Assembly (NCBI RefSeq): GCF_002776525.5
Contig: NC_045446.1
Location: 70,526,368 to 70,590,367 of the forward strand
Direction of reading: 5' to 3'
DNA length: 64,000 nucleotides
Source of the DNA: Piliocolobus tephrosceles
Taxonomy: Eukaryota > Chordata > Mammalia > Primates > Cercopithecidae
Under the pieces are notes generated by a model. That model did not search any database, was not told where the DNA came from, and was given only the letters and a program-made list of their open reading frames with translations. Position numbers and translations under genes: made by a program. This document shows positions 30,930-42,793 of this stretch, one piece after another. Within the stretch, counting starts at the first letter, position 1. Every line of letters begins with the position of its first letter.

Positions 30930-33169
30930 CCTGGAAGAAAGGTGGAAGCTAGTTTTTGCTATCTGAGTTTGGCTTCCTTGCCTACTCTCTTGGCCTCACA
31001 CTGAAGCCTAGTAGAGAGGGTACAGGCAGAAACTGGAGGAGTGTGCACTCCAGCATTTCCCAACTACTGCTCCCTCTTTTTATACCTAAAAAATGTAATC
31101 CCCACATTTAGTGTTTTATAAATATGCACTAAGTTGCACCATAAAGCAAATCAATGTGATAGTCCACAGCACTGCTTTGCTTTCTTCCTTTTCATGACCT
31201 CCTGGAGATTCTTACATGCCCCATCCTAGGGAACCTAAACTTTCTCCCCATCCTCAACCACAGAAACTCATTTAAGTATTCTGAATACCTGCTCTATGCC
31301 GACACATTCTTTCTCATTTCATATTTACCATCACCTGTCACAATACTACAACCCGCTGGCCCAGTTCCATCCCAAAGGCCTAAAACAATTACCAGACACT
31401 TGTAGTCTTTCTTCTCTAGAAGCAATGCAGTTTCATCCTGGGGAAATTTTAGGAGCATCCTCTTTACCTGGGAGGGTGGTTTGGCAATAACTATCTACTT
31501 TCTAAGGGTCAGAGCACACAGAGGATAATAATACTATTTTCTGCACATGTGTTTAGATTGGCCATATAGTTAGTTATCACAAATAGCTTCAAATACACTC
31601 TAGTTATTAGTTTCATATGCCATATATAATAGCTCATTTGTGGTAGAGCCCGTCTCCCTTGACTGCATTTCTTTTCTGGGTGGAAGATGCTGATGATAGT
31701 AAGGTACAAAACAAAAGGTATGGCCCAAACTTGATACTCATGCAACCTAAATAAGAAGCAACTCATAGAGTACAAAATCATAATTATACCAATATCAATT
31801 TTGAATTAATGCTAGGCTTGGTATTATAGAAAGGGACTGTGTGAAAAGAAAGGAAGCTGATGCTTTCAGTGATCAATTTATACTGTTTTTGGTTCTGTGT
31901 ACTAAGTATTAAACTGTAAGTATTGTTTCTAAGTAATAAGTGCACACCACCAAATACAGATAATTTTGCCTAAATCATTCATTGTGGATGAATTGGTCAC
32001 TGAGGGGAGCAACAAAAATACCCGGGACTGTGAAGTGGAAAATATAATCACCAATACCAGTTTACAAAAGAGGACATCAGGGAACAAAGAAAATGGACTT
32101 GCCCAATACCACCAAATTCCTAAGAGAAGTATGTTAATAGCTTCAAACCTCCCAAAAAAAATGGGATTTGGAATTAGTTTTCCATACTATGATCAATACA
32201 GAAATCTGAGATAAGCTTAGGAAACTTGTCTCCCAAACATTCTCTCAGTTCCCACCTTTTGTTCACACCACATATCTGAGCTTTTTCCTGGGTGTCCTAC
32301 TTTTGCTCCTGTTCCCATCTCTATCATCAGAGCCCTTCACTGAGGCTTGACCTACTCCACTGGGACTCACACTTTCCAGTCCTCAACTTCGAACTGGAAG
32401 GAGCAGCAGTAAAACAGATGTTGCCACAATAAGCAATGCCACTTTAAAAAAGATGAAGAGGAAAATAAAAAGAAACACCTACATCCCCAAACAAGACCCG
32501 CCCTTGGATGTCAAAGCTTGTTCAGCTCAAATCCAAGGCCCCAAGTCACATAGGATTGGGACTGGCTTCCTTTAGACTCCATGTACCAAGTCATGCACCA
32601 AACGCTTCCCCTTGACTGAGCGCACCAAAGGTTTCCTTCTGAAGCCCAGCAAAAGTTCAACTCAAAGAGCATAATTCTCAGTGACCAGTGCTGTCGTTCA
32701 AAGAAAGAGATTCCATTTCCTTCTTCTGAAATTTATTTTCTTTTAAAACACAGGAATACACCAGAATCTGAAAGTTTTTCGATGATTTCTGAGATGCCGA
32801 TTACAGTATTTTCTAAGAAAATGTGTAGAGATAAATTTAAAAGAAGTGACCAAAAATTCAGATCCCAAAGAGCTGTCACTTGCAATATTGCCCTTACCTT
32901 TTAATGAAAGAAAAGATCAAGTATTACAACCACATCTCCTCACTCCTTTAGCAAAACAGCTTCTGCCAAGAAAATGATTAATTGGCTGTTACTTATTTGA
33001 CTCTAATGACTGAGTTTCAGGGCAATCATAAGCATTTTGAATCATCGGCTTATTTCTTAGTACAACCAGTCTCAAACTCAATATTGGGCTTTCTGAAATG
33101 CTGGGCAGAATGGCGCAGGTTGAAGGACACCAAAAAATTCACCCAAAAATATACTTCATTGACATTTTG
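30930..33169. other. Large unassigned stretch
   Basis: About 2.2 kb with no secure repeat or gene. A block near 32040-32125 (accagtttacaaaagaggac, then gacttgcccaataccacc) could be an antisense MIR. Frames at 31296-31490, 31509-31781 and 31966-32214 are unrecognised. Confidence 0.4.
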
Positions 33170-33740
33170 AGATGGCTGTTCAGAGGGCCTGCAGGCAGAA
33201 ATACTTCTACAAAGCTGTCTTTTGTGGGGGAGATGTGAATTTGTAGAGAAAATCTGTATTGATATAGCCGGCCTCTCTCTGAGGCCCTCCCTTGTCCAGA
33301 TCTAAGAAAGATTAACTGAGAGTCTCACACCTTTTGAGGTCTGAAAAAGAACAACAACAATAACAACAGCAACAAACATTTACCATCTATTCTCTTGAGG
33401 GCTGCTACCTATGAGATTTCGTCTATCAAACAAGACCCCTTTGTTAGGCCTCCTCTTCTTTCCCTTCCACAGCCTGTCTTGACACTATAACCTGATTTAC
33501 TGCCATAACCTGTTTCTGACCGTACTTCAAGCCCCTATTCTTTCAGTAACCTTGAATTGTTCAAGCTTCTGTATCCCATCATGGGGTGGGGTTATCACTC
33601 TGTGACTCTCCCTTAGGCATGCTAATACATTTTAATGCCATTTCTCCTATTAATCTGCCTTTTGTCAGTTTATTTTTAAGCAGAACTTCAGAGGCGAGGA
33701 GGAAGTTTTCCCTTGGTCCCTATAAGGCACTGCCTCAGTA
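33170..33740 (+). repeat. Possible solitary ERV LTR
   Basis: The right half reads atgctaatacattttaatgc, then catttctcctattaatctgc, then cttttgtcagtttattttta, a series typical of the R/U5 end of several class I primate LTRs. The left boundary is unclear. An (AAC)n patch at 33351-33376 interrupts it. Class and subfamily not resolved. Confidence 0.42.
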
Positions 33741-33859
33741 GCTGAGAGTTCTGGGTGCTTGTGCTTGCTCTGTTCCACACTCTGTATCACTTCTTCACTT
33801 TGGGACTAAAAATGAAGATGTAGTTGAAAACACAAACAGATTTAAACTCCACTGATGGT

Positions 33860-34166
33860 GGACTGGGTGCTGTGGCTCACGCTTGTAATCCCAGCACTTT
33901 GGGAGGCTGATGCGGGCAGATAGCTTGAGGTGAGGAGTTCAAGACCAGCCTGGCCAACATGGTTAAACACTGTCTCTACTAAAAATTCAACAATTAGCCA
34001 GGCGTGGTGGTGGGTGCCTCTAATCCCAGCTACTCCGGAGACTGAGGAAGGAGAATCGCTTGGACCCCAGAGGTGGAGGCTGCACTGAGCTGAGATCTCA
34101 CCACTGCACTCCCTGCTGGGTGATGGAGCAAGACTCCATATAAAAAATAAATAAATAAACAAACAA
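33860..34166 (+). mobile_element. AluS-type SINE
   Basis: Two-arm Alu with moderate divergence and a tail turned to aaataaataaataaacaaac. Target duplication: ccactgatggtg on the left (33849-33860) and acattgatggtg on the right (34170-34181). Confidence 0.92.
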
Positions 34167-34234
34167 ACTACATTGATGGTGGTAGGGGTGGCACTGGCCA
34201 ATACACAAAAATAAATGCTCAGTAAATATTTGTG

Positions 34235-34440
34235 AAATGAAAGAAGGGAAGGGAAGGAAGGGGAAGGGAGGAAGGAAGGAAGGAAAGAAGGGAGGAAGGA
34301 AACAAAGGAAACGAGGGAGGGAGGGAGGGAAGGATGGAAGAAAAGGAAGGAAGGAAGGAAGTGGGGGGAGGGGGAAGGAAGTGGGGCAAGGTGGGAAGGA
34401 AGGGAGGGAGGGAGGAAGGAAGGGGGAGGGAAGGAAAAAG
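34235..34440 (+). repeat. (GGAA/GGGA)n purine tract
   Basis: About 205 bases almost purely of purines, mixed ggaa, ggga and gaaa units. Long overlapping frames on both strands here are repeat artefacts. Confidence 0.93.
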
Positions 34441-34540
34441 CAGGGAGCTAGATTAGTAGAATAGCTGAAACCCCTTGAAGTTCTCCCAGGTAGTGAAAAC
34501 AGCATGGACCATATATCATCTTTAACACCTCATTCCACAG

Positions 34541-34714
34541 CAGTAGTTCTCAACCAGCTGCACATTAGAATCACTTGAGTAACCTACACAATCTTGATGC
34601 CATGACTGTATCTTACACCAATTAAATCAGAATCTCCAGGGATAGACCCTAGGCCAGAGTATTCTTTAAAAACTACCCAAGGGTTCCAATGTGCAGCCAG
34701 GGTTGAGAATCAGG
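34541..34714 (+). mobile_element. MER5-type hAT-Charlie element
   Basis: Begins cagtagttctcaaccagctg and ends gtgcagccagggttgagaat, inverted termini of the ttctcaacc type. Internal aaatcagaatctccagggat is typical. Non-coding. Confidence 0.75.
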
Positions 34715-35074
34715 GCTCTCTAGACAGCATGCCTCTGGAATCAATCTCTGACTAATAACTAGTTACCATGGAAATGTATCCATCAGCTGGGTGAGCATTG
34801 TCCAACCTCCAGGTTACCTTCAAAACTAAAAATAACTGATACTTTCAATCACTGGAATAATAAAGCCTTTTATGACCCATAGAAAAATTAAAAGTATTGC
34901 AATACGACCTGTTCTTTATACACATCCTTTCAGGTCTTCTCAGTGGATCCCTCAGTTGGGTCCTAGTGCTAGCTATAAACTAAGCAGCATGAGAAAAACC
35001 ACTAGACATTTGTTTCTCATTTGCTGAATAGGGTCACCTGTAAGGATGCATCCAGCTATTATGTATTTATGTCA
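34715..35074. other. No recognised feature
   Basis: Unique-looking sequence; no gene. Confidence 0.45.
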
Positions 35075-35235
35075 GGCATGGTACAGTGGAGGATGTGTGG
35101 ACCACAGACTTATCAGGCCTCCGTTTCAGTCTTGTCTCTGTCACTTACTAGTTTGTGACATTGGGCAAATCACTTAACCTGTAATGGGTTCACTTTCTTC
35201 ATCTATACAACGGGGATATTAATATAATGGAAATC
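35075..35235 (+). repeat. MIR SINE
   Basis: The series tggaccacagacttatcagg, ctgtcacttactagtttgtg, acattgggcaaatcacttaa and tcttcatctatacaacgggg is a well-preserved MIR core. Confidence 0.82.
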
Positions 35236-36285
35236 TTATTTTTCTTTTCTTTTTTTTGCAGAAAGAATGAGACATGTGTTACTTTCTAAACTTCAATTAT
35301 CATATCGTATCATATCTATAATAATATATATTTCTTCCCTCTGTTGTCATCAATACAGATGATAGAAAAATCCATGTGTTACATTATTCTAGGGGTTGAA
35401 AGCAATTTTCATCTTGTGCCTTGCTAAATGCTAAGTGCCTTTATAGTAAGTTCGAGTCCCTCAGAGATCCTCCTTATGAACAAATGATACAGTCTACCCA
35501 CTGGGGTTTGGCAATTGAAATGGTTGGAATCCCCTTATTCTGGTACGGAGCATAACCATATCATGAAATCACTCACTTGCTAAACACCTCCTACATATGA
35601 TCCTGCAATTGACAAGTGCACCTTGGTGTTGTTACAGATGCTCTGTTACCTAAAAAGAAAACTTAAAGAGAGGAAATAAAAGAGCAAAACAATTCATTTT
35701 CTATCTAATTAAAGTCATTATAAACAGCCTCCTGGTGCTTAACCTTTTTCCTCCAAAATCCCAATGTTTCAGTTGGTTGCTCAGATGTGGAACTTCATTG
35801 AGGTTTTTCTTAATTGCCTTTCCATCACTAATGGGATTCACTTCATTATTACCTCTGCCAAAAGCTGCCTCCAACTTTCAGCCCCCATGCTGAGCTATTT
35901 ACATGCGTATTTATAATGCACATTTTCACTGAATGCTGAAGTCATGCCACATCAGAGTTTACCAAGTTAAACTGGAGTGTGTCCCTTCTAGGTCAGAACA
36001 AGCTACTTAAATAGTACTTTCTTACGTATTTGTCAACTCTCTCCAAACCCTTCCCACTCTGTTCATTCACGACCCTTATTTCCCCTTCTCACTTTCTTCC
36101 TGGATTTCCCCTTTCTTACTTTCCTTTCTTCCTTCCTTCCTTCCTGGATTCCTTTCTCCCCACTGTGTCCCCACTTGGTATCCATTTACTTCCTACACTG
36201 ATCCTCACATCATCACAGAGCCATCCTACTCTTTTAACCACATTGATAACCTCCCCAACCCTGTCTTCAGTGAGCAGCTATTTTC
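35236..36285. other. No recognised feature
   Basis: Unique-looking. It includes a (TTCC)n patch at 36121-36144. The plus-strand frame at 36030-36302 spans this patch and is not convincing. Confidence 0.42.
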
Positions 36286-36289
36286 TATC

Positions 36290-36440
36290 TTATTTTATTT
36301 AACCCTAAGAAAATTCTGTGAATGAGGTCTAATGAATCCCAATTTAAAGGTGAGGGAACTGAAGGTTATGAAAGAACACAGGGTGATGAAGATCATGCAG
36401 TTTACAATGACCAAAGTAGAACAGGACCCAGTTCATAACC
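36290..36440 (-). repeat. Possible MIR/L2 remnant
   Basis: Antisense-like order: aatttaaaggtgagggaact, then gaagatcatgcagtttacaa, then gtagaacaggacccagttca. Diverged. Confidence 0.45.
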
Positions 36441-37084
36441 TTTGGAAAAAGAACAAGACCACAGAAATCACGTGTCATATCACAGAAGGAGGACCATCCA
36501 GTGAGTAGCAGTGCTCAGCTGGAGTCTCTGTGAAGCAGAGGAGGAAAAGCAGCAGGAATCCAAATCTACAATTCCCCATACCTTGTTCTTTCGACCCCTC
36601 TCTAACCAAACCTCTTCAAACAGCACAGTAAGTTAGAATTATTGGAGTCTCCTCAAAGAGAATGAGTGAGTAGGTTCTCAGAAGAAGAGAGACAGTCCAT
36701 AACACATGAATATGCATGGCCATACAGAAGATCTGTTATGAGATGAAGCTGCGGGATTGGGCAGTGCTCATCCCAGTGCAAGGCAGGAAGATGAGATTCC
36801 AACCAAAGGACATTGCCTGTAAGCACCCCACTTGCAACAAAAGTAATAACAGCAACAATAAGAACAGGAAGAATTCCATATATTAAATGTTTGTTACCGT
36901 TACTCCTTTATTTTTAAAAAATCACATTGCTTTTTGTTTTGGAAAAAACAAAACAGGTATCTTATGATCGATGTGCACACTCAATTTAGCTAAGTTTCTT
37001 TGTGTCTGAAAAATTGCTACTAAATTTGATAATGCTCCTTATAATCAGTGACATTGAAGAATTAAGAGATCCTAATATGCCCAA
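36441..37084. other. No recognised feature
   Basis: Unique-looking; an (AAC/AAT)-rich patch lies at 36838-36865. No gene. Confidence 0.45.
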
Positions 37085-37290
37085 AACTGTGATAAGGCCT
37101 TCAGGTATGGCACTTCTTTGTATTCCCACAACTCTATGAGGTAGGTCATACTAATATTTTTAGTTTACCAGTGGGAAAACTGAGGCTGAGTAAGGATCAA
37201 ATATTGGCTAAATATAACAAGGCTAGAAGTGGCAGAGATGAGAGTCCAACCCTGGTTTATCTAGTTCTACTATCCATGCTTTAACCACTT
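37085..37290 (-). repeat. MIR SINE
   Basis: Antisense MIR in order: ctatgaggtaggtcatacta, then gtgggaaaactgaggctgag, then ggctagaagtggcagagatg, then gtccaaccctggtttatcta. Nearly full length. Confidence 0.82.
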
Positions 37291-38239
37291 TTCTCCCTTA
37301 ACTAAAGTGGGATAGAGAGCCTCAGGCAAGAACATAACTTAATATCACGGTTTTAATTGTCCTTGTTATTTTCTCTTTTCAACAATTATCCTTTTATTAA
37401 ATATTTTATAGTGTGTCTCATAAAAAGACATGAGTTTGTGGGATGATTTATGCTGACTTGAACTTCCAGTAGTTGTGTCTGTCATCGTGGATTAATACAT
37501 TGTCATTCTAATCTTATACATCAATCTCCATGAGTTTTGTCCATGTAAATCTCTCTGAGAGAAGGAGTCATCGTCCTAGACAATGAAGCCAGCTAGGTGC
37601 TTCTAGGAACCCCTTCTCGCCTCTCCTCTAGTTTTGGGCATTTGTTTTGAGTTCTGCAGTTCTACTCCACTGTGCCTGGGACTTCGCCTGACCAAGTGGG
37701 AAGCACATCCATGTGTAAGGGTGGACAGAGGAACCACAGTGATTTGTAAGCATGCTGAGAAATGTCAGCACAAATAGAATCTCCTAGCTTTTAGAAAAAG
37801 ACTCTTTTTCTGATAAATAAAAAATTCAGAAGGAAACTCCCATTAGTGTGGATATCTATAGGAGGCAGGGATCAAGAAGTCAGTGTTCAAACTAGAGCCT
37901 CAGGTGCTAGCCCCTTATAGTAGCAGTCTGGGTTTGTGCTGCAGCAGAGAGGGCAAAGTCTTTGATGACCCTGTCAGGCTGCTGGGAACTCACCCTGCCA
38001 TTTGTCTTCCTGTGCATTCTCTTGTCCTCTGCCAAGACTCTGCCTATGTGACCAAATCTAGCTGGTGGACACAAGCAGCCCCTAATAGCCAATGAGCCAC
38101 ATACAAAAAATACAACGTACACTGATGATGTGCTACAGGGGTCACTTCTCAGTAATATGACTGTAGCAACCATACACTGCAGGAAGGAGTTACAGCTTAC
38201 GGGGGAATGTACTGGATCAAGAGTTCTGAGAAGCAGTAT
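37291..38239. other. No recognised feature
   Basis: Unique-looking. Opposed frames at 37883-38095 and 37907-38173 carry no recognised domain. Confidence 0.45.
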
Positions 38240-38440
38240 GACTCAGCCAGGCTTATGAGTCAGGCTTATTGGGGTTCAATTCAGTTGTACCAGTCATTCT
38301 TTGTGTGACCTTGGACATACTCTACACATTTTTATTCTATCATCTGCAAAAGTGGATGAAATAAAGCCTAGTTGTTCAGGTTAATTTGACTGCTAGATGA
38401 TTAAAATGCATAAGCATCTGGGTTAGGCATATGTAAGCAA
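38240..38440 (+). repeat. MIR SINE
   Basis: The series attggggttcaattcagttg, tttgtgtgaccttggacata and tattctatcatctgcaaaag follows the MIR core. Confidence 0.68.
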
Positions 38441-38464
38441 AAAATGTTACTTTCTTTCTAAAAT

Positions 38465-38875
38465 CTCTACTCAACACCATCTCATTTCTTTTTTTTTTTT
38501 TTTTTTTTTTCTTTTTGAGACGGAGTCTCGCTCTGCCGCCCAGGCTGGAGTGCAGTGGCCGGATCTCAGCTCACTGCAAGCTCCGCCTCCCGGGTTCCCG
38601 CCATTCTCCTGCCTCAGCCTCCCGAGTAGCTGGGACTACAGGCGCCCGCCACCTCGCCCGGCTAGTTTTTGTATTTTTTAGTAGAGACGGGGTTTCACCG
38701 TGTTAGCCAGGATGGTCTCGATCTCCTGACCTGGTGATCCGCCCGTCTCGGCCTCCCAAAGTGCTGGGATTACAGGCTTGAGCCACCGCGCTCGGCCGAC
38801 CATCTCATTTCTTACATGAGAAAACCAATGCCCAGAGAGGGGAACAACTTTCTTAAAGTCACACAGTCGATTCCT
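38465..38875 (-). repeat. MIR fragment split by an Alu
   Basis: On the right of the Alu: acatgagaaaaccaatgccc, then agagaggggaacaactttct, then taaagtcacacagtcgattc, an antisense MIR core. Its left end lies before the Alu at 38465-38490. Confidence 0.7.
38491..38798 (-). mobile_element. Young AluY, Old World monkey type
   Basis: Inverse Alu with a long T run at its left end. Diagnostic text on this strand is gtggccggatctcagctcac and gccacctcgcccggc, plus aggcttgagcc, which correspond to gatccggccac, gccgggcgaggtggc and ggctcaagcct in the sense copy. These mark cercopithecoid AluY subfamilies. A perfect 15-bp duplication accatctcatttctt flanks it (38476-38490, 38799-38813), with few changes elsewhere. 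Confidence 0.93.
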
Positions 38876-38889
38876 GGTAAAGACTGGTG

Positions 38890-39048
38890 CACCGGATAGT
38901 GCACTGGATTTGGAATCAGGAGAAATAAGTTTGAATCCCAATGTTACTGTTTCCTGTGACACTGAGAAAGTTACTTAACTTCTCTAAGCCTCAGTTTCCT
39001 AGTATATATAAAGGGGAGTAGTAATGCTGCTCTTCCTGATTCACTGGT
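38890..39048 (+). repeat. MIR SINE
   Basis: Well-preserved: gcactggatttggaatcagg, then gtttgaatcccaatgttact, then ttacttaacttctctaagcc, then tcagtttcctagtatatata. It lies head to head with the antisense MIR to its left. Confidence 0.82.
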
Positions 39049-39242
39049 ATATTTTCATCTTATGTGCCTTTGAGAAAGAAAAATGTCCAAGCTAAGGAGT
39101 CTAATGGAAACCACTCACATAAGTCTGGAATACTGAAGTGTATGCCCTCAGTGTAAAGAAAATAATGAGAGACATCCAGGAAATGTGCTTGTCTCAGTGT
39201 TGGTAGTGATGTACGAAGGTGGTCTCTCTTAAGAATTAACCG

Positions 39243-39357
39243 CAGTTACTCTGGAGGCAGATGTCAGGATTGCTTGAGCCCATGAGCTATGATTGTGCCA
39301 CTGCATACCAGCCTGGGTGATAGAGCAAGACCCTGTCTTAAAAAAACAAAACAAAAA
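39243..39357 (+). mobile_element. Alu right-arm fragment (AluJ/FRAM type)
   Basis: Only a right-arm portion remains (gcagttactctggaggcaga through tagagcaagaccctgtctta) with an aaaaaaacaaaacaaaaaac tail. Left arm absent. Confidence 0.8.
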
Positions 39358-39440
39358 ACATTGAACTATAAGTTTTCAGGCCGGCTTTGCCTTCTGTATT
39401 TACCCTGTCAGTAGGTACCACCCTCCCGACTCCTGTCACC

Positions 39441-39468
39441 AAAAAAAAAAAAAAAAAAAAAAAAAAAA
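39441..39468 (+). repeat. Poly(A) tract
   Basis: An uninterrupted run of 28 A after ctcctgtcacc. No attached SINE body is recognisable. Confidence 0.9.
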
Positions 39469-39630
39469 TTCTCTCAAGTAGATAATTTAAAGTGGGCTCG
39501 GGTTGATAGTGCCCCCATGTGACTGGAAGTAAACTTCTCTAGAAGAAATTTAATAGCAGCACACGAATTTAGGAATTTGTAAGATTCATTCCCAATTTAA
39601 TGATGTTAAAAAGTATAAAAAGATGTGCAG

Positions 39631-39833
39631 CAGTGTAAGCACGGTGGCTTACAACTGTAATCTCAGCACTTTGGGAGGCCCAGTCGGGAGGATCACTTGA
39701 GCTCAAGAGTTCAAGACCAGCCTAGGCAACATAGTGAGATGCCATCTCTATAGAAAATTAAAAAATTAGCCAGATGTGGTGTTACACACCTGTAGTCTCA
39801 GCTACTTGGGAGGCTGAGGTAGGAGGATTGCTC
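39631..39833 (+). mobile_element. AluJ fragment lacking its 3' part
   Basis: Left arm and the start of the right arm are present (aagcacggtggcttacaact to gaggtaggaggattgctcaa), after which the Alu stops without an A tail. Confidence 0.88.
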
Positions 39834-39954
39834 AATTTGGGAAAGATGTACATCTTAGAGTTAAGGAAATATGGTAGATGTGGTTATACCTCTTTCATAT
39901 TATTTTAATGAATCATGACAGCATATATGTAACACAGTGCCAGACAATAAATAT

Positions 39955-40075
39955 CGGCTTTGGTAGCCAGCTCTGCCTCTTCTCACTTATGACCTTGAGT
40001 GGGTCACTTAAACAGGAAGATGAGATCTGTGGTTCCTACAGTCCCCTCTACTATTGCTTTAATGATTCATCTTAA
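39955..40075 (+). repeat. Possible MIR remnant
   Basis: The series ctttggtagccagctctgcc, tcacttatgaccttgagtgg and gtcacttaaacagg fits a MIR core. Confidence 0.6.
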
Positions 40076-42114
40076 AATAGTCCACATGCCTTTATTTATT
40101 CACAATTATTTATTTCTGTCAGGCTTCATGTTTAAATTAAGGCACATTTAATTGTACTTGAAGTGTCCCACAACAGTTTAATAGCTCACCTTTCAACGAG
40201 TTACATTACTTGATGAAGTCAAAGTTTCCATGAAATTCCTCTTTATCAGCGAACATTTTGTTCTAATCATCTGATATGGTTCATTATCTCCCTTAACATT
40301 GAAATGTATGACTATGCCAACATTCTCCTGCTTTGGAATGTAGTCCTAGACAAAGGAAGGCAAAGGTATCCCAGAGGAAGCCATTTTTCCATGCCCAAAT
40401 TCTAATCATGAAGATGGTAATCAGTTTGCCATCTTTTGTTTCATACCTCAGTAAGAGATTTCTTGAGGGTTTCATTTATTAATGCTGACAAAAGGGGAAT
40501 ATCCACTTTTCCTCACTAATTATCCATGACTATTTAGGGAAAGACAAGAGGGTGTTTTTGATGAGGGGAGGAGAGCAGAGTGCTGAGGAAGAATGAGGAC
40601 TCGGCCAGTCTGCAGAAGAACAAGATGTCCTTCCATTCAGCACACCAGTGCTTCCTTAGGAGGCTATCTGCTTTCCTATTCCTTTTGCCAGGGTGGATTG
40701 GCAAGACTAAGAGCAACACGTGAAAGTATGATTAGAGTTCACATGGAAGTCACATTCAGAGAAACTAATCTCAAAAACATTCAACCAATCACACATGACC
40801 AAATATGGAAGGTTTTTCTGAAAGGAAGGGCCCTGGGTAGGAAGCAGATGAATAAAGTATAATGGTGTAGAAATTCACATTTAGCCATTTACTCATCCAG
40901 AGTATGAGTCCGCTGTTTGGAATTCTCCTATTACAGACCTTGACGATGGTTTCATCATTCAGCTTCCTTCTACTAGACTGTAAATACTCTTGGTTGGTTA
41001 CACCATGTGATATAAACAGAAGGGACTCAATTCACCTTCATCTGAACCCCAGCTGTCCTACTGACCATCCCTGGGGTCATAAAAAAATTGCTTAGCTTTT
41101 CTGAGTACAGAATCATCAGCAGGGAAAACAATTACCTACAACAATGCAATATACAACAATGGAATATACAAGGTACACGGACAAATTATATTTCCAAATC
41201 TTCTATCACGTTGAGGCCAGAAATATATAAAATGTTATTTTTTAAAATTTCTCTCAGGAAGGAACAGCGGCTATTAAGAAAGATGTAGTAGAACAGAAAA
41301 AGGTAGATAGAGGTGCACTGTGACTGTGTTACTTGGGTTTGGCCGCTTATTCTTTCTGAAACATGTAAACACAGGTAATTAAAATACCAGCACGTTCACT
41401 GAATTTGGGACATGCTGCTATAAACATTTCTGGGTAGCTTATTCAATATCCATTTTCTTCTTCTTCCTTGCTAACAAACCCCTAATTAAGTTCAGGGTGG
41501 CCATATGCCCAGCTTGAACAACAAAATTCCCTAGCCACCTTTTTAGTTTGTGACACAATTCTTAACCAAATTCTAAATGAAAGTCACTCCTTGGAGCTTT
41601 GGAGAAAACGTTTCAAATGCAGACCAACTCAGCTGGCATCCACCCTTTGTTTTTTGATCTTCTCTTCCTTCTTGTCTGGAATGTGGAGGCGATGATGGAG
41701 ACTGAGAGCCATACTGCAGTTCCAGTGAATTCCGGAGCCAGCATATCAGCCCTGGAATGCTCTCAGTTGCAGGATAAAATTGAAACTGCAACTTGGTTAA
41801 GTAGCAGTTACAGTGGTTCAAACATTGTAGTTGAACTTCCGTTGCAAAAAACTAAATGCACATCGTAAGTGACATAAGGTCTTTTTGAAATAGTAACGTT
41901 CTTCTACAGAATCTAACATTCAGCATCAGACCTTAATAAATGTTACTTCCTTCTGTTTTTCTTGCCAGTACAGGGAACAAACACAAGGGTTCAGGACAGA
42001 AGTTCTACTCAGGAGTAAGGTTGCTCTGCAACTATTTCAATTATGAATAGAGCAATAGCCAATCTGTGCAAAGCAGGAGATAATAAGTGGAGGCCTCAAC
42101 ATCAGGGGAGTGGC
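40076..42114. other. Large unassigned stretch
   Basis: About 2 kb without a secure call. The segment 41595-41830 (gtctggaatgtggaggcgat, then gagccatactgcag) resembles text found in very old L1 3' regions, not assignable. A small tandem of acaatgcaatatac/acaatggaatatac lies at 41139-41169. Frames at 40593-40862 and 41599-41868 are unrecognised. Confidence 0.4.
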
Positions 42115-42270
42115 AATGGTATGTATCATGTCCTCCATTTTACAAATGAGGAAACTGAAATTCAGCAAGGATAAGTAATTTACTAAGATGAGATGGCCTG
42201 AAAACAGCAATCATCTAAGATTTAAGGTTTAACCCTAGGGCATACTGATTCTGATGACCTGTGCCCTTTT
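42115..42270 (-). repeat. MIR SINE
   Basis: Antisense MIR order: catgtcctccattttacaaa, then gaggaaactgaaattcagca, then aaggataagtaatttacta. The promoter end is less clear. Confidence 0.72.
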
Positions 42271-42626
42271 CACTGAATCCCTCAGGAAGGGTACAGGCCC
42301 AGAAGAGACATATATATTTTGTTTCTCATCATACGCTTTAGGTTTCTTTAGGACATTCATCTTTTAGTGGAATATGAAAAAAGAGACAGAGAACCTTTGT
42401 CTTCTTCATTATGTCTCTTCTGAAAATTTTCAGGCACACAGGAAAAACATGCTCACAGTTGTCAAAGAGAAAATTAGATGCAGACAGTTTTTGCTAGGCC
42501 ATGGGTCACCATGGCTATTTGGGTGCCCAAGAACCTGCAGGGGATGGTGCCAACAGCACACATCTCGGGAAAGTATTCTGGCCTGGGCTCTCAAGGTGGA
42601 CCACTCAGGCTCAAAAACAGCTCCCC
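42271..42626. other. No recognised feature
   Basis: Unique-looking. Overlapping frames at 42374-42664 and 42501-42710 run into the T tract and are chance. Confidence 0.45.
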
Positions 42627-42647
42627 TTTTTTTTTTTTTTTTTTTTT
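42627..42647. repeat. Poly(T) tract
   Basis: 21 T in a row, with no SINE body on either side that I can identify. Confidence 0.9.
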
Positions 42648-42649
42648 AC

Positions 42650-42793
42650 CAGCTGTTTGATTAACCTTGGGTACATGTTACTGCGCCTCTCAGTGCCTCA
42701 TTTTTCTTGAATGTAAAATAGAAATAATAATACCTAATTCATAAAGATGGCATAAATAGTAAACAGATTAATGTGATGAACATGTTCAGTCTA
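42650..42793 (+). repeat. MIR, left part (Alu inserted)
   Basis: The series ttgattaaccttgggtacat, tctcagtgcctcatttttct, tgaatgtaaaatagaaataa and taataccta is a MIR core. It resumes at 43114 after the Alu. Confidence 0.75.

Noticed and set aside
33842..34201. 119-codon minus-strand frame
   Set aside because: It is the translated reverse strand of an Alu, a well-known artefact.
34098..34505. 135-codon minus-strand frame rich in Pro, Ser, Leu and Phe
   Set aside because: It is a translation of the GGAA purine tract plus Alu.
42627..42647. Poly(T) as an inverse SINE tail
   Set aside because: No SINE body follows it on the right, where a MIR begins directly.
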